Positions 17,242-24,994 of a stretch of 45,946 nucleotides of DNA are shown here, piece after piece; position 1 is the stretch's first letter; each line of letters starts with the position of its first letter. The notes beneath the pieces were generated by a model. It searched no databases. It saw only the letters and a program-made list of their open reading frames with translations, and had not been told where the DNA came from. The position numbers and the translations under genes are program-made. Origin of the DNA: Verrucomicrobiota bacterium (GTDB lineage: Bacteria; Verrucomicrobiota; Verrucomicrobiia; Chthoniobacterales; JACTMZ01); the NCBI GenBank assembly GCA_027624625.1, contig JAQBWH010000013.1, forward strand, positions 1 through 45,946, in the 5' to 3' direction.

Positions 17242-17451
17242 TTCCTCGAGGCGTTTGGCCTCTTCTTCAAGTGAGGACCCCGGGAACGTTGCGTTTATCG
17301 TGCGACCTTAATCACCGGCGAAGACCCGCCGCAACGCCCATCTTGCACCGATGGACGCCGCGCTGATTTTGTCCCCGCAACCAGCCCCCGGGGGCGCGGG
17401 CGCCAACCACTCCCGCACAGGCCCGACCAAAGCGCGATGGCAACCTGCGGG

Positions 17452-18039
17452 CTATGGCGCGGACCGAAGAAACGAAAACACCCCGCCGATTCCGGAGCGG
17501 GTGTCCGGCTTTTCCTTCCCGGCCTTCTCTGCCGCACGCTTTTCCACCGTCCGCTTCTCCCGCGTGGTCAATTGGCGGTTCGGCTTCGGCAGAACCTCGA
17601 TCTTCCGCAACACCTCGACCCGCACCGGTACCACCCCCGCCTTGGTCATCTCGATGCGCTGCGCGGCGACCAGACTCAGGTCGATGATCCGCCCCTTGAC
17701 GTAAGGACCGCGGTTGTTGATCCGCACTATGACCGACTTGCCATTCTTCAAGTTGGTCACGCGGACCATGGTATGGAACGGAAGAGTCTTGTGCGCCGCC
17801 GTGACATCCGCCGCCCGGTAGATTTCCCCGTTCGCCGTCTTCCGTCCGATCCAGCGCCCGAAATAATACGAGGCTTTCCCGTGCAGCACGGCGGCCGGCT
17901 TGTCATCATACAGCGTCTCCGGCTTCCCCGGTTCGACGATCAATCCCTGCCTTGCCGCGCAGCCCGCTAAAACGGATACCGCGCCAAGGAGAACCATGAC
18001 CCTGAGCCGTGGAATCAGAGAGCGCATTGACATGATCAT
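17452..18039 (-). CDS. rlpA: RlpA-type septal ring lytic transglycosylase lipoprotein
   Basis: RlpA cleaves glycan strands that lack stem peptides and acts at the septum in some species. The 195 aa product has a lipoprotein signal peptide with lipobox LAGC (VMVLLGAVSVLAGCAARQG). A DPBB domain follows: GKASYYFGRWIGRKTANGEI, TAAHKTLPFHTMVRVTN, INNRGPYVKGRIIDLS. The C-terminus is short, basic and Lys/Glu/Arg-rich; there is no SPOR domain. I chose ATG 18039, which overlaps the upstream stop as ATGA; ATG 18033 and 18027 are also possible. It is the last gene of the ruvA operon. A broken second copy lies at 14722-15021. Confidence 0.87.
   Translation of the reverse strand: MIMSMRSLIPRLRVMVLLGAVSVLAGCAARQGLIVEPGKPETLYDDKPAAVLHGKASYYFGRWIGRKTANGEIYRAADVTAAHKTLPFHTMVRVTNLKNGKSVIVRINNRGPYVKGRIIDLSLVAAQRIEMTKAGVVPVRVEVLRKIEVLPKPNRQLTTREKRTVEKRAAEKAGKEKPDTRSGIGGVFSFLRSAP
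17700..17940. repeat. Direct repeat, right copy (inside intact rlpA)
   Basis: This part of rlpA matches 14722-14960 in the same orientation. The left copy is embedded in gene fragments while this one lies in an intact gene. Confidence 0.7.
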
Positions 18040-19346
18040 CCGGCCAGCACCGGGGCCAAAATTGCATCCCGCATCCCGTGTAGCAACTTCTTGTCCGCCG
18101 GACAAATCGTGGCGAGCACCCCGCCGAGCTTCGTCTCCCGCTCCCCGCAAAAATAATACGGACATAACCGCACCCGGCCCTTCATTTTTTGGAGCCAGGG
18201 CTCGGGACCACCGGTGCCGGTCTCCGCATAATCCATCTCCACCACCCGCGAGTGATGGAACCTCTGCAAAATCCACGGCCGCGCGTCCCAATCGCCCAGC
18301 GCCTCGTCCACCGCCCGGGCCCAATCCTCGTGCGACAAATCCTGACCGACCTTCACGCTGCGCGATCCCCAGGCCAACTCGGAGAACCCGCTGATCTTCA
18401 GCACCAGCTCACGCTCGCGCTGACTGAACTTTTTCAGTTCCGCCCAACTCTGGATCTCCAAGCCCGGATAAACTCCGGTAGGCGGCAAGGGCTGCGGGTC
18501 CATCAGCCAGGTGCGCGGAATCACTTTTTGCAGCGCCAGGAAATGTTTTTCACCCAGCTCCCGGATCCAAAAGTCGGCCAGCGGCCGCAGCCAAAAAAGC
18601 GCGAACCACAACTTCTCCTCGATCCACGGCTTGGGCGGGGGTGTCATGGCACGCATACCGTCCGCCACTTCGCGCAGAAGTTCGACCGAACCCGGAATGT
18701 TCGGCAGGTCGAAAAGTTCGAAGAACCGGTAGAGATTCTTCCGCAAATCAGCCGGCGGGTCCTCCGCCTTGACTACCCGCGCTCCGATGCGCTCCGCCAT
18801 CCACTCCATTTCCGGCCGGTAATCCGCCGCCTCGCCCGAGATCACTATGTCGCCTCCGCCGGCCAGAGCCCGGAAACCTTCGTCCATCCCCCGGCCGCCG
18901 ACCACCGCGAATCCCTCGGCCGCATAAACCTCGTTTAACCAGGCGGTCAGGCCGATCCCGCCCGGCACATTGTCCAATTCGGCAATGATCAAACCGCCTT
19001 CCGTCAAAATCACATCCGGCCGGATCACCCGGGGCACCGCATCGGCCAGCGGCTTCGTCCGCGCCAGCTCGATTAACTCCCGCGGCTTCCCGCGATCGAG
19101 CAACTCCGCGATCCAGGCCGGGCGCTTCCCCGCCACACTCAGCCGGTAGAGCCGATTGCCCGCTTCGACAAATTTGCGCAGCCGGAATCCGAGTTTCTCC
19201 AACTCTTCGACCATGCCCGGCGGCAGGCGGAACGGCTCCGCCGCGACCCGCCATTCCTTTCCGGCAAACAAACCGCCCGGCGGCAGTGCCGACCGAATGC
19301 GGGCAGCCCGCACACTGCGCTCATCCTCTGCCGCCGCCGTGCTCAC
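18036..19346 (-). CDS. Conserved protein of unknown function, possible ATP-grasp fold
   Basis: The 436 aa product starts at GTG 19346, which overlaps the ruvA stop as GTGA, and its own stop overlaps the rlpA start as ATGA, so it is tied into one operon. I do not recognise a named family. The C-terminal part has VLKISGFSELAWGSRSVKVG, then PWILQRFHHSRVVEMDY and MKGRVRLCPYYFCGE. The first could be a nucleotide-binding Lys plus Gly-rich loop of a circularly permuted ATP-grasp ligase. The middle LTEGGLIIAELDNVPGGIGL resembles the acidic metal-binding segment of that fold. There is no signal peptide and no membrane segment. A role in cell-wall or peptide ligation is only a guess from the fold and the rlpA linkage. 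Confidence 0.75.
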   Translation of the reverse strand: MSTAAAEDERSVRAARIRSALPPGGLFAGKEWRVAAEPFRLPPGMVEELEKLGFRLRKFVEAGNRLYRLSVAGKRPAWIAELLDRGKPRELIELARTKPLADAVPRVIRPDVILTEGGLIIAELDNVPGGIGLTAWLNEVYAAEGFAVVGGRGMDEGFRALAGGGDIVISGEAADYRPEMEWMAERIGARVVKAEDPPADLRKNLYRFFELFDLPNIPGSVELLREVADGMRAMTPPPKPWIEEKLWFALFWLRPLADFWIRELGEKHFLALQKVIPRTWLMDPQPLPPTGVYPGLEIQSWAELKKFSQRERELVLKISGFSELAWGSRSVKVGQDLSHEDWARAVDEALGDWDARPWILQRFHHSRVVEMDYAETGTGGPEPWLQKMKGRVRLCPYYFCGERETKLGGVLATICPADKKLLHGMRDAILAPVLAG

Positions 19347-19945
19347 CCCAGTCCCTTCAAAGCCAAGCGGACCAATTCCTCCGTCCCCGCCTCCTTGTTC
19401 TTCTGCGCCGCCGTCCGCACCGACTTGGCCGCATCGACCTGCCTGTAGCCCAAGGCAATCAAGGCCAGCACGGCGTCATTGGCCGCCCGCGCCTCCGCGC
19501 TCGGCGCATTGTCCGCGCTGGCTGCTTCCCACGCCGCGGCCACCCCGAGCTTGTCCTTCAACTCGAGCACGATCCGCTCGGCCGTCTTCTTGCCCAGACC
19601 GCTGATCTTGGCGATCGACGCGGTATCCGAGTCGACCACCGCCGCCTTGAAACGCATGACGTCCATCCCGCTGAGCACCGCCAGCGCCAGCTTCGGTCCC
19701 ACCCCGCTGACCCGTGTAACCAGCAGCCGGAATAAGTCCCGCTCCTCCGGCGAGGCAAAACCGAATAAAATATGAGCGTCCTCCCGCACCTGCAGGTGAG
19801 TGAGCAACCGGACCGGCTGTCCCGGTTGCGGCAAGCGATCGTAGCTGGAGAGCGGGATCAAAACCTCGTAACCTACGCCGTGAACCTCCACCACGACCTG
19901 CGTCGGCCAGACCTCGCGCAGAGTGCCATCGAGAAAGGTAATCAT
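19343..19945 (-). CDS. ruvA: Holliday junction helicase subunit RuvA
   Basis: RuvA binds four-way junctions and loads the RuvB motor. The 200 aa product starts MITFLDGTLREVWPTQVVVE and has the OB-fold domain I. The two helix-hairpin-helix motifs of domain II are VSGVGPKLALAVLSG and ISGLGKKTAERIVLELKDKL. The C-terminal domain III (LALIALGYRQVDAAKSV) contacts RuvB. No ruvB is in the window; ruvC is 15 kb away. It is the first gene of a three-gene reverse operon. Confidence 0.97.
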   Translation of the reverse strand: MITFLDGTLREVWPTQVVVEVHGVGYEVLIPLSSYDRLPQPGQPVRLLTHLQVREDAHILFGFASPEERDLFRLLVTRVSGVGPKLALAVLSGMDVMRFKAAVVDSDTASIAKISGLGKKTAERIVLELKDKLGVAAAWEAASADNAPSAEARAANDAVLALIALGYRQVDAAKSVRTAAQKNKEAGTEELVRLALKGLG

Positions 19946-19950
19946 CAGCC

Positions 19951-20556
19951 ATGACCGCTACCAGACCACGCCGCCGCGGCAAGCGCGCTTTTCTCGCCTT
20001 CTTCCTTGCCGCCGCCTCGGCCCTCGGAAACGACTCCCCCGACCCCCGCTGGCGCGTGGTTCTCGTGCCGGCCTTTGAACGCCCCCCGCTTCACGAAAAC
20101 ATCGCCGGGTCCGACACCGCCATCCTTGCCGTGGCCCGTCCGGGAGAACTGGGCCTCTTGGAATATGCGACCACCCGCGGAGCCATGCGCTGGGCCCGAG
20201 AGCGGGCCGCGAAGGAGGGTGAAGCATGGTTGGACGCCGCCAAAGTCGACATACGCCGGGGCCACGGACGGGTCATCGACCGCATCCTCATTAGCGGCGA
20301 CGACCCCATCCTCACCTCCCTCATCCTGAGCCCCGCCTTCTACCACCGCTTCGAACCGCTCCTTGGCGAGGGATTTCATGTCATCGTGCCACACCGCAAT
20401 ACCATCGTCCTCTACCCGCGCCTGGCCGGGCGCATCCCGCCACCGGAAGCCGGGGCCCTTCTCCGGAGCCATCTCACCGCCTCCCATCCGGTCAGCCGGG
20501 AGGTCTTCCGCGCCACCCGTGGCGGCCTTCAGGCGGACGGAATTCTGACCGAATAG
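19951..20556 (+). CDS. Unknown exported or membrane-anchored protein
   Basis: The 201 aa product begins with a basic stretch and one hydrophobic segment (RRRGKRAFLAFFLAAASALG), so it is secreted or anchored. The mature part includes RVVLVPAFERPPLHENIAGS, DTAILAVARPGELGLLEY and a C-terminal block ILISGDDPILTSLILSPAFY, GFHVIVPHRNTIVLYP. I do not recognise the family; the last block faintly recalls DUF1444-like domains, but that is weak. Its ATG is only 5 bases from the divergent ruvA ATG, so each promoter must lie inside the other gene or further away. Confidence 0.7.
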   Translation: MTATRPRRRGKRAFLAFFLAAASALGNDSPDPRWRVVLVPAFERPPLHENIAGSDTAILAVARPGELGLLEYATTRGAMRWARERAAKEGEAWLDAAKVDIRRGHGRVIDRILISGDDPILTSLILSPAFYHRFEPLLGEGFHVIVPHRNTIVLYPRLAGRIPPPEAGALLRSHLTASHPVSREVFRATRGGLQADGILTE

Positions 20557-20566
20557 CAAATTTTCC

Positions 20567-20594
20567 TTGTTCCCTGATCGGGACCCGGTAGTTT
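20567..20594 (+). promoter_or_regulatory. Possible promoter for rpoA-rplQ
   Basis: TTGTTC (20567-20572) and TAGTTT (20589-20594) are 16 bases apart and lie in the 148-base gap before rpoA. The match is only moderate. The remaining leader of about 100 bases could hold a ribosomal-protein binding site, but I see no structure that I can name. Confidence 0.3.
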
Positions 20595-20704
20595 TATCAA
20601 TTGCGCGTCATTCATTGCGCCGTAGGTCCTTGGGCCCCAGAGCTTCGTCTCCTGGGTCAACCGCGCCAAGGGAAACCCGGCGACACATCATACCATCCAC
20701 CATT

Positions 20705-21751
20705 ATGTCAGTTCGTCTTGGACGTTTCGAAATGCCCAAGTCTCTCGTCAAGGACGAGAAGACTTCCACCGACACCTACGCGAAGTTCACCGCGGAGCCC
20801 TTTGAGGCCGGCTACGGCCACACCGTCGGCAACTCGCTCCGCCGCGTGCTCCTCTCCTCGCTCGAGGGTGCCGCCGTTACCTCGATCCAGATCGAAGGAG
20901 TCAATCACGAGTTCCAGACCATTCCCGGCGTCGTCGAGGACGTGGTCGAAATCATCCTCAATCTCAAGCAGGTCAAGTTCAACACCCACGACCACGACAC
21001 GCACCGCGTCGTGCTCAGCGTGAACAAAGAAGGCGCGGTCAAGGCCGGCGATATCGCTTCGACCAACCTGTGTGAAGTCCTCAACCCCAAGCAGCACATC
21101 GCCACGCTCGACAAGAAAATGAAATTTTCCATCGAGATGAACGTGCGCAAAGGACGCGGCTTCTCGACCGGAGATGAAAACAAGACGACCGATCAAGCCA
21201 TCGGGGTTATTGCCATCGACTCCATTTTTTCACCCGTGACCCGCGTGAAGTACGCCGTCGAGGCCACCCGCGTCGGACAGCGTACCGATTACGACAAGCT
21301 CGTACTTGAGGTCTGGACCGACGGGCGCATCACCCCAGACGAGTCCCTGCTCCAGTCCGCGGCCATCCTCCGTCACCACCTCGATGTCTTCGTCGGCAAC
21401 GACGACGCACAAGTCGAGTTCGACCAGACTCCGGAAGCCGTCAGCCAGGAAAACGCCAAGCTCAAGAAACTGCTCAACATGTCGGTCAACGAGATCGAAC
21501 TGAGTGTCCGCGCGGCCAACTGCCTCAACAACGCCAACATCACCACCGTTGGCCAACTAGCCCTCAAGTCTGAAGCCGAGATGCTCAAATACCGCAACTT
21601 CGGCAAGAAGTCGCTCAACGAGATCAAGGACAAACTCGAAGAACTCCAACTCGGCCTCGGTCTGAAATTCGAACCGGGCCTCATCGAAGCCCAGCCCGAA
21701 GCGGAAAAATCGGCCGACCAAGAAGACGAGACCAAAGCCAAAAAGAAGTAA
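20705..21751 (+). CDS. rpoA: RNA polymerase alpha subunit
   Basis: Alpha assembles the core enzyme and its C-terminal domain contacts UP elements and activators. The 348 aa product has the N-terminal dimer domain (EPFEAGYGHTVGNSLRRVLL, GVVEDVVEIILNLKQV), a linker, and the C-terminal HhH domain (IELSVRAANCLNNANITTVG, LALKSEAEMLKYRNFGKKSL). The tail is extended by a charged stretch ending TKAKKK. The frame is open to 20567, but ATG 20705 gives the normal start. It is followed by rplQ after 3 bases. The usual partners rpsM, rpsK and rpsD are not upstream here. Confidence 0.98.
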   Translation: MSVRLGRFEMPKSLVKDEKTSTDTYAKFTAEPFEAGYGHTVGNSLRRVLLSSLEGAAVTSIQIEGVNHEFQTIPGVVEDVVEIILNLKQVKFNTHDHDTHRVVLSVNKEGAVKAGDIASTNLCEVLNPKQHIATLDKKMKFSIEMNVRKGRGFSTGDENKTTDQAIGVIAIDSIFSPVTRVKYAVEATRVGQRTDYDKLVLEVWTDGRITPDESLLQSAAILRHHLDVFVGNDDAQVEFDQTPEAVSQENAKLKKLLNMSVNEIELSVRAANCLNNANITTVGQLALKSEAEMLKYRNFGKKSLNEIKDKLEELQLGLGLKFEPGLIEAQPEAEKSADQEDETKAKKK

Positions 21752-21754
21752 GCC

Positions 21755-22195
21755 ATGAGGCACCAAAACAAGACCGTCAAACTCGGCCGCTCGCAGGCCC
21801 ACCGCGACTCCCTGCTGGCCAACCAGGTCTGCAGCCTGATCATCCACCAGAGAATCCGTACCACCCTGGCCAAAGCCAAGGCGACACGTCCGCTTGCGGA
21901 GAAAATGGTAACCCTCGGCAAAAAAGGCACTTTGCATGCCCGACGCACCGCAACTGCCTATCTGCACCAGGCCGCCGCAGTGAAAAAGTTGTTCGAGGAA
22001 ATCGCCCCCCGCTCGGCCTCCCGGGCCGGCGGATACACCCGCATTACCAAACTCGGTCCCCGCAAAAGTGACAGCGCCCCCATGGCTATCCTTGAGTGGG
22101 TGGACACCACCACGGTGGAAACCGTACCCGAGCCCGCGGCCGAAAAGCCGAAGGCGACCAAGAAAAAGTCTGCACCAAAGAAGGACGCCGAGTAA
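21755..22195 (+). CDS. rplQ: Large ribosomal subunit protein L17
   Basis: The 146 aa product starts MRHQNKTVKLGRSQAHRDSL and has LLANQVCSLIIHQRIRTTLA and GGYTRITKLGPRKSDSAPMA, all typical of bL17. The C-terminus carries a Pro/Glu/Lys-rich extension (VPEPAAEKPKATKKKSAPKK) of about 25 residues. It sits 3 bases after rpoA, the standard order, and is followed by a strong terminator at 22224-22261. Confidence 0.98.
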   Translation: MRHQNKTVKLGRSQAHRDSLLANQVCSLIIHQRIRTTLAKAKATRPLAEKMVTLGKKGTLHARRTATAYLHQAAAVKKLFEEIAPRSASRAGGYTRITKLGPRKSDSAPMAILEWVDTTTVETVPEPAAEKPKATKKKSAPKKDAE

Positions 22196-22223
22196 CATTT
22201 GCGGCTCGGCCGCAACTCGCACC

Positions 22224-22261
22224 ACGCCGCCGCGGCCCGAGAGCCCGGCGGCGTTTTTTTT
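22224..22261 (+). terminator. Rho-independent terminator of rpoA-rplQ
   Basis: ACGCCGCC (22224-22231) pairs with GGCGGCGT (22247-22254) around a GC-rich loop and runs into a tract of eight T. It begins 28 bases after the rplQ stop. Confidence 0.85.
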
Positions 22262-22355
22262 CCTCTCCAGCCAAACTCAGCAGCCGCACTGCGTCCCGCC
22301 CCACCGCGTCGCCCCTTTGGCAAAAGCGCGGGTATCCCTCCTTCGCCGAGAGGCG

Positions 22356-22574
22356 CTACCGCTCCAAAATCGTCACGGGCAACGAGGGCTCGAACCGGCT
22401 GTTCCCCGGCGCACTGACCGCCGAACCGGCAATCTGCACAATGTTGACGTCCGTGACCGGTGCGCTGCTTTGCGCCTGGGCGGAGGGAACGACCGTAATA
22501 TCCCGCCCGACCATGAAAAGCAGGCAGCCGGCAATCACGGTGAGGATAATTTTCGTGTAAGCATCGATATTCAT
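22356..22574 (-). CDS. Small single-pass membrane protein
   Basis: The 72 aa product starts MNIDAYTKIILTVIAGCLLF, a transmembrane or uncleaved signal helix; the DAYTK.ILTVIA start is one that I have seen in small proteins of many phyla. The rest is a short polar segment (APVTDVNIVQIAGSA...). Its role is unknown. GGGGACC lies 3-9 bases before ATG 22574. It follows the nucleosidase gene after 34 bases on the same strand. The frame is open upstream, but only because it overlaps that gene. Confidence 0.65.
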   Translation of the reverse strand: MNIDAYTKIILTVIAGCLLFMVGRDITVVPSAQAQSSAPVTDVNIVQIAGSAVSAPGNSRFEPSLPVTILER

Positions 22575-22608
22575 AAGGTCCCCAGACTCCACAACCCGCC
22601 GCGGACCG

Positions 22609-23199
22609 TCAAGACCCGCGCAATTCGCGGTGGAGCCATTCGCCCAGACGCTGGGCGCAATCGTCGACCGACTCCCGCCACGTCTTGGCCGCCCCCTCGT
22701 CCGCCGGATCACTGATCACTTTGACCAAGGTCACCGGCAGACCAAACTGTTGCGCGGTGAAGGCGAGGGCATAACCCTCCATGTCGACCAAATCAATCCC
22801 GCGGGCGAGCAGCCCCGCCCTCGTCGCCGCGCTGTCGACAAAGGAATCACCCGACCCGAGCACCGGTCCGCTCACCCCCAAATCGATGGCCGCGCCGAAA
22901 TGTTCCCCGGTCAGCCCGAAAATCTTCTCGTCATCGAAATCATACTGCTCGACCCGCCCCGCCACCTGCGTGCCACTCATCCCCTCCCGCAAGCCCCCTG
23001 CGGTGCCCAGATTGATCACTCGCGAAGGACGCTGCCGCGCCAGCACCGAGGCCAAAGCCGCGGCAGCCCGTACCTTGCCCACTCCCGTGACCAACAACGG
23101 CAGATCGAAAACATGCAAACGCTGCGCCTCTTCCTCCAGCGCCACGACAAGCAAAGGACGATCCAACGAAATGGTCTGATGCAGCTTCACCCCGCGCAT
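22609..23199 (-). CDS. Nucleosidase/phosphorylase of the MTA/SAH nucleosidase family
   Basis: The 196 aa product has the family order: LLVVALEEEAQRL at the start, LLVTGVGKVRAAAALASVLA, then RVINLGTAGGLREGMSGTQV. The catalytic ribose-binding block is LVDMEGYALAFTAQQFGLPV followed by KVISDPADE. Members hydrolyse 5'-methylthioadenosine, S-adenosylhomocysteine, futalosine or similar nucleosides; the exact substrate cannot be read here. It is shorter than E. coli MtnN (232 aa). It starts 7 bases after the cobalamin-binding protein gene, so the two are probably co-transcribed. Confidence 0.85.
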   Translation of the reverse strand: MRGVKLHQTISLDRPLLVVALEEEAQRLHVFDLPLLVTGVGKVRAAAALASVLARQRPSRVINLGTAGGLREGMSGTQVAGRVEQYDFDDEKIFGLTGEHFGAAIDLGVSGPVLGSGDSFVDSAATRAGLLARGIDLVDMEGYALAFTAQQFGLPVTLVKVISDPADEGAAKTWRESVDDCAQRLGEWLHRELRGS

Positions 23200-23206
23200 T
23201 GAATCC

Positions 23207-24037
23207 TCAACCCGCGGCCAGATCAATCCCGTGGAAAATCCGCGCGAGGATTTCCACGCCACGGGCCAGAGACGGCGCCGGCCGCACGAAAAAGCGGTCC
23301 GCATCGACCGCAACCACCGGACAACCGGGATCGATCAAGGCGGCATCCCGTGCCGCCCGCTCCTCATCGAACCCGCACGGTGCGGCAATGATCAATTCCG
23401 GACCGGCCGCCCGCACCGCCTCCCACGACGTGCGGACCGAGCGCTCGCCGGCCCGGCCCAAAACCTCAAGACCTCCGGCCGCCTCGACCATCTCCGGAAT
23501 CCAATGACCGCTGGCAAACGGCGGATCCAACCACTCAGCCAAGAACACCCGGGGACGAGTCCGACCGGCCACCGCATGACGGACCCGCTCGATCTTCCGC
23601 AGCATCTCATTCGCCCAAAACTCGCCCTGCCCGGCCACGCCCAACTCCCGCCCGAGATACCGCACCGATTCCGCCACCTCGCCCAAGGTCCGCGGTCCGA
23701 GCGAAATGACCCGAGCGCCGACCGGGGCAAAATCACCATCCGCCACGGCACAAACCCGGCAAAGGTCCTGCGTGATAATGATATCCGGACGCAGTGACGC
23801 GAGCATCCCCCCATCGACCGCGTAAAGCGCCTCCCCGGCCTCTATCGCCACCCGCACCGCTTCATCGATTTGCCGGCCATCCAAGGCCGCTGAATCTATC
23901 CGGCTGGTCGACACCACCGGCACCTCCCGCACCTCCTCCGGCCATTGGCACTCGTGGGAGCGACCGACCAAATCCCCCGCCAGTCCGAGATCTGCCACGA
24001 TCTCCGTCGCGCTGGGCAATAAAGAAACAATCCGCAT
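23207..24037 (-). CDS. BtuF-like cobalamin-binding protein without signal peptide
   Basis: The 276 aa product starts MRIVSLLPSATEIVADLGLA and continues LVGRSHECQWPEEVREVPVV, the hallmark of the periplasmic-binding-protein subfamily annotated as cobalamin-binding (BtuF/YvrC-like). A second lobe begins near RPRVFLAEWLDPPFASGHWI. There is no signal peptide, as is common in this subfamily, so it may act in the cytoplasm or as a chaperone rather than as a transporter partner; no btuCD genes are nearby. It heads a three-gene reverse group. Confidence 0.85.
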   Translation of the reverse strand: MRIVSLLPSATEIVADLGLAGDLVGRSHECQWPEEVREVPVVSTSRIDSAALDGRQIDEAVRVAIEAGEALYAVDGGMLASLRPDIIITQDLCRVCAVADGDFAPVGARVISLGPRTLGEVAESVRYLGRELGVAGQGEFWANEMLRKIERVRHAVAGRTRPRVFLAEWLDPPFASGHWIPEMVEAAGGLEVLGRAGERSVRTSWEAVRAAGPELIIAAPCGFDEERAARDAALIDPGCPVVAVDADRFFVRPAPSLARGVEILARIFHGIDLAAG

Positions 24038-24181
24038 GACGAGAACTTACGAAGGAAGGGAGTGTTTGGAAACGACTTGCGGGATCAAACTAATCGGTCG
24101 AGTTGTCAATTGTGAGCAGAGAAGTCGGCGCCTTCGACCGCATCCAAGTGATCCAAGCGCGCCACCGCGGGCTCGATCTCC

Positions 24182-24994
24182 TCAGTCGCCATCCGGTTTT
24201 CGATCGTTCCGGCCTGCGCCAGTTGCGGCCAGCGCGTCCCGCCGTTCCATCCACCGCGCGATCCAGATGCAGGCCTCGTAGAGCAGCACCATCGGAGCCC
24301 CCATGAGAAGGAGTGTGAAAATATCGGGCGTCGGCGTGATCACCGCGGCCAGCAAAAAAATGACCACAATTGCGTAGGGTCGCGTCGCTTTCATTTTCCC
24401 GTGCTCGAGCAATCCGACCTTGACCAAGGCAAGCACCACGACCGGAAGTTCGAAGGCCAGGCCGAAGGCGAGGACAAATTGCGTGGTAAAACTGTAATAC
24501 TCTCCCACCGTCCAAGTCGGACGCCACTGCATCATTTGCGCGTCTTGGAAAAAGAATTCCAGCGCCGCCGGGAGCACGGCATAAAAAGCAAAGGCCGCTC
24601 CGCCCAGAAAAAGTCCGAAACCCACGATCGAAGCAAGGAGCACAACCCGCCGTTCCCTTGCGCTCAAGGCGGGAAGCACGAACTCCGCGAGAAAATAAAG
24701 CAAGACCGGAAAGGAAACGACCAGACCGGCATAGAACGCCAATTTGAAGGAGATAGTCATCGAATCGGCCACCCCGAGCGACTGCAGGTTGTCGACCCGA
24801 CCCGGATCCACCGCCAGCAAAGGCGCCTGGACGAAAGACGCCAATTGTCCCCGGAATACAAAAGCCAAGATCATGCAAATCCCGAGAGCGAGGGCCATGC
24901 GCACCACCATGCCGCGCAAGTCTTCAACATGTTCGAGGAAAGGCTTGGGCGTATCCCGCTCGTCGCGGAACTTGATAAATTTTTGCAGGCTCAC
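24182..24994 (-). CDS. tatC: Twin-arginine translocase subunit TatC
   Basis: TatC recognises twin-arginine signal peptides and exports folded proteins. The product (about 270 aa) has the conserved N-terminal EHVEDLRGMVVRMALALGI and six hydrophobic segments, with FYAGLVVSFPVLLYFLAEFV and FGLAFELPVVVLALVKVGLL easily seen. The VITPTPDIFTLLLMGAPMVL motif follows. GTG 24994 overlaps the Nudix stop as GTGA; a GTG two codons earlier is also possible. tatA/B are not in the window. An open frame in another phase, 24106-24220, could be a lost tail (see finding). Confidence 0.96.
   Translation of the reverse strand: MSLQKFIKFRDERDTPKPFLEHVEDLRGMVVRMALALGICMILAFVFRGQLASFVQAPLLAVDPGRVDNLQSLGVADSMTISFKLAFYAGLVVSFPVLLYFLAEFVLPALSARERRVVLLASIVGFGLFLGGAAFAFYAVLPAALEFFFQDAQMMQWRPTWTVGEYYSFTTQFVLAFGLAFELPVVVLALVKVGLLEHGKMKATRPYAIVVIFLLAAVITPTPDIFTLLLMGAPMVLLYEACIWIARWMERRDALAATGAGRNDRKPDGD

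Noticed and set aside
14508..17451. Insertion sequence or integrase in the accessory patch
   Set aside because: No transposase, recombinase or terminal inverted repeats were seen; the only repeat is rlpA-derived.
24104..24109. TTGACA on the reverse strand upstream of the cobalamin-binding protein gene
   Set aside because: No acceptable -10 element 16-18 bases downstream.
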